Both the position numbers and the translations under genes were made by a program. Below are positions 58,149-64,000 of a stretch of DNA of 64,000 nucleotides, in pieces. This DNA is from Nocardia sp. NBC_00416 (GTDB taxonomy: Bacteria > Actinomycetota > Actinomycetes > Mycobacteriales > Mycobacteriaceae). The notes under the pieces were generated by a model. That model was given only the letters and a program-made list of their open reading frames with translations. It did no database searches and was not told the DNA's origin. Positions within the stretch are counted from its first letter, which is position 1, and every line of letters starts with the position of its first letter. The stretch is from the NCBI RefSeq assembly GCF_036032445.1, contig NZ_CP107932.1, forward strand, positions 3,226,501 to 3,290,500. The letters run 5' to 3'.

Positions 58149-58781
58149 TCAGGGCCCGAAGGCGGCCAAGAACGTCGTCACCGCAGCGTCGGTCACCGCG
58201 TCGATTTCGGATTCGGGCGGCGATTCGATCCCGAACTGGTAGCCGGCCCCGAGCGGGCCCGTGAGCAGTGCGGCCCACTGCGCGGCGGCCATATCCGGGT
58301 CGTCGATGCGCAGCGCACCGGACAGCGCTAGGCGGGCGAGCCGATCGGCCAGGGCCCGGCCGACCTGCCGGGCCACCCCGTCGACGATTCCGGGCAGGTC
58401 GGGGAACTGCCCGGATTCGGCGCACACGAGCCGCCGCAGCGCGCGCGATTCCGGCGAGCAGTAGCACCGGACCAGCTCTTTGCCGACGGTCCGCAGCGCG
58501 GCCGTCAGATCTCCGGCCGGTTCGGCCAGTTCCTCGACCACAGCCAGATTCGCCGCCAGCGCGGCCTCCGACAGCGCCTGTACCGCCGCGCGGAAGACCT
58601 GCTCCTTATCGCCGAAGTGGCTGTACACAGTGGCTTTGGCCACCCCGGCTTCGGCGGCGATCTGGTCCACCCGAGCCTGCGCGTAGCCGGCGGTCGCGAA
58701 AACCGTGAAGGCGGCGACCAATATCGCCTGCCGCTTATCGACGCGGCCGCGGGGGCGGGCGGGAGTGCGGGCCGGAGTCAT
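58149..58781 (-). CDS. TetR family regulator
   Basis: A 210-residue repressor. Helix-turn-helix at about 16-62: DKRQAILVAAFTVFATAGYA, QARVDQIAAEAGVAKATVYS, HFGDKEQVFRAAV. The ligand-binding domain follows, ending at GSFLAAFGP-like helices. It is divergent from the atypical SDR gene (58911). A perfect palindrome between them (58849-58866) is the likely operator. The ligand is unknown. Confidence 0.86.
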   Translation of the reverse strand: MTPARTPARPRGRVDKRQAILVAAFTVFATAGYAQARVDQIAAEAGVAKATVYSHFGDKEQVFRAAVQALSEAALAANLAVVEELAEPAGDLTAALRTVGKELVRCYCSPESRALRRLVCAESGQFPDLPGIVDGVARQVGRALADRLARLALSGALRIDDPDMAAAQWAALLTGPLGAGYQFGIESPPESEIDAVTDAAVTTFLAAFGP

Positions 58782-58848
58782 CTCGGCATTCTAGACCCAG
58801 CGGGCGAGATTTCTGGACTCGTGGATATAGCTGAGCACACTTCTCGAG

Positions 58849-58866
58849 CTAGACTCACTAGTCTAG
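58849..58866. promoter_or_regulatory. TetR-type operator CTAGACT-N4-AGTCTAG
   Basis: Perfect 7-bp arms CTAGACT and AGTCTAG with a 4-bp spacer, 68 nt upstream of the TetR gene and 45 nt upstream of the divergent SDR gene. A further CTAGAC half-site is at 58791-58796. Confidence 0.7.
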
Positions 58867-58910
58867 AAATGCGTTCCCTTGGGTATGCATTCGACACGAA
58901 TGGAGTCCGA

Positions 58911-59753
58911 ATGAAAACCGTGGCGATCACAGGCGGCACCGATGGCATCGGCAGAGCACTGGCGCTCACCCACCTGGAACGCGGCGACCGAGTCGTAGCC
59001 ATCGGCCGGAGCACCGAAAAAGGCGACGCTGTCCGCGCCGCGGCGGCCGGGTTGGGCGCGGCCGATCGCCTCGAGTTCCTCCGCGCCGACCTGAGCCTGG
59101 TCACCGAGAACTTCCGGGCACTCGACCGGTTGACCACCACTTACCCGCATATCGACACCCTCGTCCTCGGGGCGCGCCACTACCGGTCGGCGCGGGCGGT
59201 GACCCCGGAGGGATTCGAGGCATCCTTCGCCCTCTTCTATCTGAGCCGCTATCTGCTGAGCCACGGCCTGGCCGAACACCTGGCACGGGCCACCGCGCCG
59301 GTGGTGCTGGACCTGTCCGGCCCGGGCGGCGACCTCTCCCGGATCAACTGGGACGATCTACAGTTCACGGACTCTTACGATCCGGACGCGGTCATGCACC
59401 AGTGCGGCAAGCTCAGCGACCTGCTCGCGGTCGCCTTCACCCGAGATCACCCGGACAGCCGTATCCGCTACCTCCTACTGCACCCGGGACTGACCGCCAC
59501 CGGATTCAGCGGCTCCTATTCCGCCGCGGACGCGGAGATCGTGGCGGGGATGCGGCGCCGCGGGCAACCGGTCGCCGCCGCCGTCGCCCGGATCATGCGA
59601 CATCTCGACGCACCCCCGACGGCGCCGCTGTCGGCATTCATGCAGGACACTCCGGTCGACACGGCAGGCGAACCGTTCGACCCCGCCGCCGCCGAGAGAC
59701 TCGCCGTGTACACCAGAGAGCTGCTCGAGGAAGCCGGGTTCGGCCGCGCCTGA
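58911..59753 (+). CDS. Atypical SDR lacking the catalytic tyrosine
   Basis: A 280-residue SDR-fold protein. The cofactor motif TGGTDGIGRALALTHLERG is intact (7-25), but NNAG is replaced by LGARH (86-90), and the Tyr of YxxxK is His (HQCGK, His163-Lys167). Ser136 in VLDLSGPG is kept. It therefore may bind NAD(P) without classical SDR catalysis, or use His. ATG with GGAGTCCGA upstream. It is divergent from the TetR gene; retinol-dehydrogenase-like SDRs are the nearest overall relatives. Confidence 0.72.
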   Translation: MKTVAITGGTDGIGRALALTHLERGDRVVAIGRSTEKGDAVRAAAAGLGAADRLEFLRADLSLVTENFRALDRLTTTYPHIDTLVLGARHYRSARAVTPEGFEASFALFYLSRYLLSHGLAEHLARATAPVVLDLSGPGGDLSRINWDDLQFTDSYDPDAVMHQCGKLSDLLAVAFTRDHPDSRIRYLLLHPGLTATGFSGSYSAADAEIVAGMRRRGQPVAAAVARIMRHLDAPPTAPLSAFMQDTPVDTAGEPFDPAAAERLAVYTRELLEEAGFGRA

Positions 59754-59842
59754 GGGCATCCGGCGACTCCCGAGTGGGGCCCACGGACACGGGCCGAGGG
59801 CGGCTGAACAGTACGCGCGGCCTCGGCTCGGAGGTAACTCCC

Positions 59843-59992
59843 ATGACCGCCGACCCCGAAGCCGCGGTCGCCCTACCCGCGCCGCAAGCGCACGCCGACG
59901 ATATGCCACAGCCCTACCCGGAATCCGGTCGCGCCGACTCGCACCGCCCCACGGCTCATAAGGGAAAACCGCCCGCGGCCGCCGGCCGCTGA
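59843..59992 (+). CDS. Short proline/alanine-rich ORF with a strong ribosome-binding site
   Basis: A possible 49-residue peptide, MTADPEAAVALPAPQAHADD and on to HKGKPPAAAGR. CGGAGGTAACTCCC precedes the ATG, an unusually good Shine-Dalgarno sequence. No family is recognised and no signal peptide is seen. Its last 37 nt overlap the convergent small gene on the other strand, so both may not be expressed together. Confidence 0.35.
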   Translation: MTADPEAAVALPAPQAHADDMPQPYPESGRADSHRPTAHKGKPPAAAGR

Positions 59993-60174
59993 CGGCACCG
60001 GGGCCCCGCCGGCGTCACGGGCTCGACGTCCCGGTTCGGCACGACAGCGTCCGCCGCGCGACCGTTCCGGGGCCGGGGCGCGGCCGGCACGCCGTGCCGT
60101 ATTCCGTGTCCGACGTGCACTCCGACCGCAAAATCGCGCGCGAACCGGACCAGTGCCCGCATCATGCCCTGCAT
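59956..60174 (-). CDS. Small basic protein divergent from a TetR regulator
   Basis: A 72-residue protein (MQGMMRALVRFARDFAVGVH, then VGHGIRHGVPAAPRPRNGRA). The first 30 residues form a basic amphipathic or weakly hydrophobic helix; the rest is Pro/Arg-rich. GGAGG lies 5 nt before the ATG. Two near-identical operator sequences (60187-60203 and 60225-60241) sit just upstream between it and the TetR gene, which argues that it is a real, regulated gene. Function unknown. Confidence 0.5.
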   Translation of the reverse strand: MQGMMRALVRFARDFAVGVHVGHGIRHGVPAAPRPRNGRAADAVVPNRDVEPVTPAGPRCRQRPAAAGGFPL

Positions 60175-60186
60175 ACCGACCTCCAC

Positions 60187-60241
60187 TACACAGATCTGTA
60201 AAGTCCTGATTCCACTACGATAGGTACACAGGTCTGTGAAG
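60187..60241. promoter_or_regulatory. Pair of TetR operators, TACACAGRTCTGTRAAG
   Basis: 60187-60203 and 60225-60241 differ at only two of 17 positions and each holds a palindrome (ACAGATCTGT; CACAGGTCTGTG). They lie 38 bp apart and flank TACGAT (60216-60221), a likely -10 for the TetR gene. One site overlaps each divergent promoter region. Confidence 0.72.
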
Positions 60242-60254
60242 ACAAGGAGTCGGC

Positions 60255-60845
60255 ATGCCCGGTATCGCGAACAACGAGGAAACGAATCTGACACCGGCGG
60301 CTCGGCGCATCCTGGACACCGCCGCCGAACTCTTCTACTCGCGTGGGATCCACGCCGTCGGCGTCGACACCATCGCCGCCGAATCCGGCGTCACGAAGCG
60401 AACTCTGTACGACCGCTTCGGTTCCAAGGACGGCCTGCTGGTGACCTATCTCGAAGAGCGCGACCGCCGTTGGCGCGCGCGCATCGACGCGCACCTCGCC
60501 GCCGAGACCGATCCCCTCCGGCGACTGTTGACGCCCTTCGACGTCCTGCCCGAATGGCTGCCGGACAGCAGCAGGGGATGCAGTTTCATCAACGCGTTCG
60601 CCGAACTACCCGAACCGGATCATCCGGGCCGGCAGGTGATCGTCGCGGAGAAGACCTGGCTGCGCGACTTCTTCCGGGATCACGCCGCCGCGGCGGGGGC
60701 AGCGGCACCGGATCGGCTCGCGGTGCAACTGCTGAGCCTGCACGAAGGCGCGATCGTCAGCTATTCCATGACCGGCGAGCACGACGCTCCGGCCGCGGTG
60801 CGCGCGGCCGCGGAGCAGCTCGCCGAGCTGGCCACGACACGCTGA
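60255..60845 (+). CDS. TetR family regulator
   Basis: A 196-residue repressor. Helix-turn-helix at about 15-60: RRILDTAAELFYSRGIHAVG, then VDTIAAESGVTKRTLYDRFG and SKDGLLVTYL. The C-terminal domain with RGCSFINAFAELPEPDHP is typical of the TetR group that controls oxidoreductases and efflux. ATG with AAGGAG upstream. Likely autoregulated through the paired operators in its promoter, which also face the small divergent gene. Confidence 0.86.
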   Translation: MPGIANNEETNLTPAARRILDTAAELFYSRGIHAVGVDTIAAESGVTKRTLYDRFGSKDGLLVTYLEERDRRWRARIDAHLAAETDPLRRLLTPFDVLPEWLPDSSRGCSFINAFAELPEPDHPGRQVIVAEKTWLRDFFRDHAAAAGAAAPDRLAVQLLSLHEGAIVSYSMTGEHDAPAAVRAAAEQLAELATTR

Positions 60846-60872
60846 CCGGCCGCTCGGCGAGCGAAGCCGGGC

Positions 60873-62630
<1,758 letters not shown>

Positions 62631-62974
62631 GGTTGACCAGCGTAGCCCCTGCCGGTTCACCGGCCGCATCCGATCACCGATGGCGCGAACACCACACTCC
62701 CGAACCGGTCGGCACTGGTCGGCGGACCTCCCGGCGGCGCCCTTCGAGCACACCGGGAGGTGCAGTCGTGCCCATCCCGCACCCGAATATTGAATTCTCT
62801 TTGCGGATTCGTTGCGACGCCGACATATGCGGCCCGCCGACGCTAGGGTCGGTTCAACGGGATTTCCTGTGAAAACTGAAAAAGGCCGCTGACCTGCCTA
62901 TATTGTGTGGGAAATCGATACGGGCAATAGGTCCGTCAGCTACGTCAGCGCCCTCTTCGAAAGGTCGGCCCGTG
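62631..62974 (+). promoter_or_regulatory. Intergenic region with the ehuB-type promoter
   Basis: 344 bases between divergent proS and the transporter gene. TATATT (62899-62904), preceded by an A-rich stretch (62872-62884), is a plausible -10 about 70 nt before the substrate-binding-protein ATG. I saw no coding region or palindrome strong enough to name in the remainder. Confidence 0.4.
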
Positions 62975-63859
62975 ATGGGAACCAAGAATGTCAGGGCGCG
63001 CGGTATCGCACTCGTCGCGGCAGCAGTACTCGCCGCGGCGGCCTCGGCCGGATGCACCAAAACCGATACGACCGCCAGCGGTGAACTCCTGCAGTCCTTG
63101 AAAGACAAAGGGACCATCACCGTGGGATTCGCCGGCGAAGCGCCCTATTCGTTCGAGGACAACGGACAGCTCACCGGCGCGACCGTCGCCCTGCACCGCG
63201 AGATCTTCCGCAATCTCGGCATCGACACGGTCGAGGGGGTGCAGACCGATTTCGGCGCGCTGATTCCGGGTCTGCAGGCGCAGCGCTTCGACGCGGTGAG
63301 CGCCGGCATGTCGATCCTGCCGGAACGCTGCGAGCAGGCGGCGTTCAGTGAACCCGAGTTCATGTACACCACGGCGCTGATGGTGAAGAAGGGCAATCCT
63401 CTCGGGCTCACCGATATGCAGTCCATCAAGGACAAGGGGGCGAAGATGGCGTCGATGACCGGCGCCATCGAATCCGATTACGCCACCTCCCTGGGCATCG
63501 GCGCCACCCAGGTCGCGACACCCCAGGACGGGATGGACGCGGTGACCTCGGGGCGCTCCGACGTCTTCGCGCTCACCGCGATCTCGCTGAACTGGCTCGC
63601 CGACCACAACCCCGACGCGGGCGTGGACGTCACCACATCCTTCGTGGCCGATATCGACGGCGAACCGCAGGTCGGTGCGGGCGGCACCGTGTTCCGCACG
63701 GACGACCCGGATCTGCTCGCCGCCTACAACACCGAACTGCGCAAGAGCACCTCGGACAAGGACAAGTACCTGTCGCTCGTCGGTGAGTTCGGTTTCACCG
63801 AGGCGGAACTGCCCGATCCGAATCTGAGCACCGCGAAACTGTGCGCGGGCGATATCTGA
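62975..63859 (+). CDS. ABC transporter substrate-binding lipoprotein (EhuB/amino-acid type)
   Basis: A 294-residue lipoprotein (lipobox ASAGC, Cys27) with the type II periplasmic-binding fold: SLKDKGTITVGFAGEAPYSF at the start, QTDFGALIPGLQAQRFDAVS, FSEPEFMYTTALMVKKGNPL, DIDGEPQVGAGGTVFRTDDP. The closest family I can name is the ectoine/hydroxyectoine-binding EhuB group, though glutamate/glutamine-type ligands are possible. ATG 62975 with AAAGG upstream; GTG just before is excluded by spacing. The next gene is the likely permease. Confidence 0.8.
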   Translation: MGTKNVRARGIALVAAAVLAAAASAGCTKTDTTASGELLQSLKDKGTITVGFAGEAPYSFEDNGQLTGATVALHREIFRNLGIDTVEGVQTDFGALIPGLQAQRFDAVSAGMSILPERCEQAAFSEPEFMYTTALMVKKGNPLGLTDMQSIKDKGAKMASMTGAIESDYATSLGIGATQVATPQDGMDAVTSGRSDVFALTAISLNWLADHNPDAGVDVTTSFVADIDGEPQVGAGGTVFRTDDPDLLAAYNTELRKSTSDKDKYLSLVGEFGFTEAELPDPNLSTAKLCAGDI

Positions 63860-63931
63860 TCGTGCTCGACCACGCACAGCCGGCGGCGCCGCACCCGGGT
63901 CGCCGCGACAGCACGAACAGCGGCCGTCCCG

Positions 63932-64000
63932 GTGAGTGATCTCGATGCGCTCACCGAAGCGTTGCCGCGTATCCGCGACGGCATTCTGGTCACCCTCGAG
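63932..64000 (+). CDS. Amino-acid ABC transporter permease, N-terminal fragment
   Basis: The first 23 codons, VSDLDALTEALPRIRDGILV..., match the start of EhuC/HisM-type permeases that follow substrate-binding genes. GTG 63932 is the likely start; no strong Shine-Dalgarno sequence. The rest lies beyond the window. Confidence 0.6.
   Translation, partial: MSDLDALTEALPRIRDGILVTLE

Overview
The window is a high-GC actinobacterial chromosome segment, most likely from Nocardia or a close Mycobacteriales relative. GTG and TTG starts are common. From memory, the backbone follows the Mycobacterium tuberculosis gene order from recA (Rv2737c) to proS (Rv2845c): recA, DUF3046, glycosyltransferase, psp genes, clgR, cinA, pgsA, argA-type acetyltransferase, ftsK, rnj, dapA, dapB, M16 protease, pnp, rpsO, ribF, DtxR/SirR, truB, pptT, metallophosphoesterase, MATE, nrnA, rbfA, infB, ylxR, nusA, rimP, two small exported/ferritin-like genes and proS. 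Both edges are cut: recA keeps only its N-terminus, and a second ABC-transporter gene is only begun.

Layout. 1-7 kb: recA with a LexA-controlled promoter, DUF3046, a GT-B glycosyltransferase, a PIG-L deacetylase, then the envelope-stress module (PspM-like, PspA, ClgR) beside cinA and pgsA. 7-17 kb: acetyltransferase, YciI, TerC, ftsK, a DinB-like protein, two exported proteins, RNase J and dapA. 17-26 kb: an orphan RHH/HicB-type protein, a three-gene two-component system, dapB with two companions, a zinc alcohol dehydrogenase, a VOC protein, and a divergent MFS/ArsR pair. 26-32.5 kb: M16 protease, pnp, rpsO, ribF and the metalloregulator. 32.7-40 kb: an accessory catabolic cluster (class III aminotransferase, DUF3830 protein, amidase, D-2-hydroxyacid dehydrogenase, two maleate-isomerase/Asp-Glu-racemase family enzymes, FCD-type GntR regulator), split by a gene-free 740-bp block rich in inverted and tandem repeats. 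40-55.7 kb: translation and RNA-maturation genes plus membrane proteins. 56-60.9 kb: a second accessory block (NAD-dependent dehydrogenase, hydroxysteroid-dehydrogenase-like SDR behind a KstR-type box, TetR, an SDR lacking the catalytic Tyr, two tiny overlapping genes, second TetR). 60.9-64 kb: proS and the start of an ectoine/amino-acid-type ABC transporter.

The strongest new-looking signal is the 32.7-40 kb cluster. The same 16-base sequence, ATTGTCAACAATCCGA, containing the dyad ATTGT-CA-ACAAT, sits at the aminotransferase promoter and at the divergent promoter 5 kb away. There it lies on the start point of a near-consensus promoter. The cluster therefore looks like one regulon of the GntR protein encoded at its end. 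The substrate is unknown. Several other divergent pairs carry clear palindromic operators next to their own regulators (ArsR/MFS, TetR/SDR, TetR/small gene). Many genes lack a Shine-Dalgarno sequence and instead have a TANNNT -10 hexamer 6-8 nt before the start codon, the arrangement expected for leaderless transcripts. I saw no tRNA, rRNA, insertion sequence, prophage or CRISPR array.
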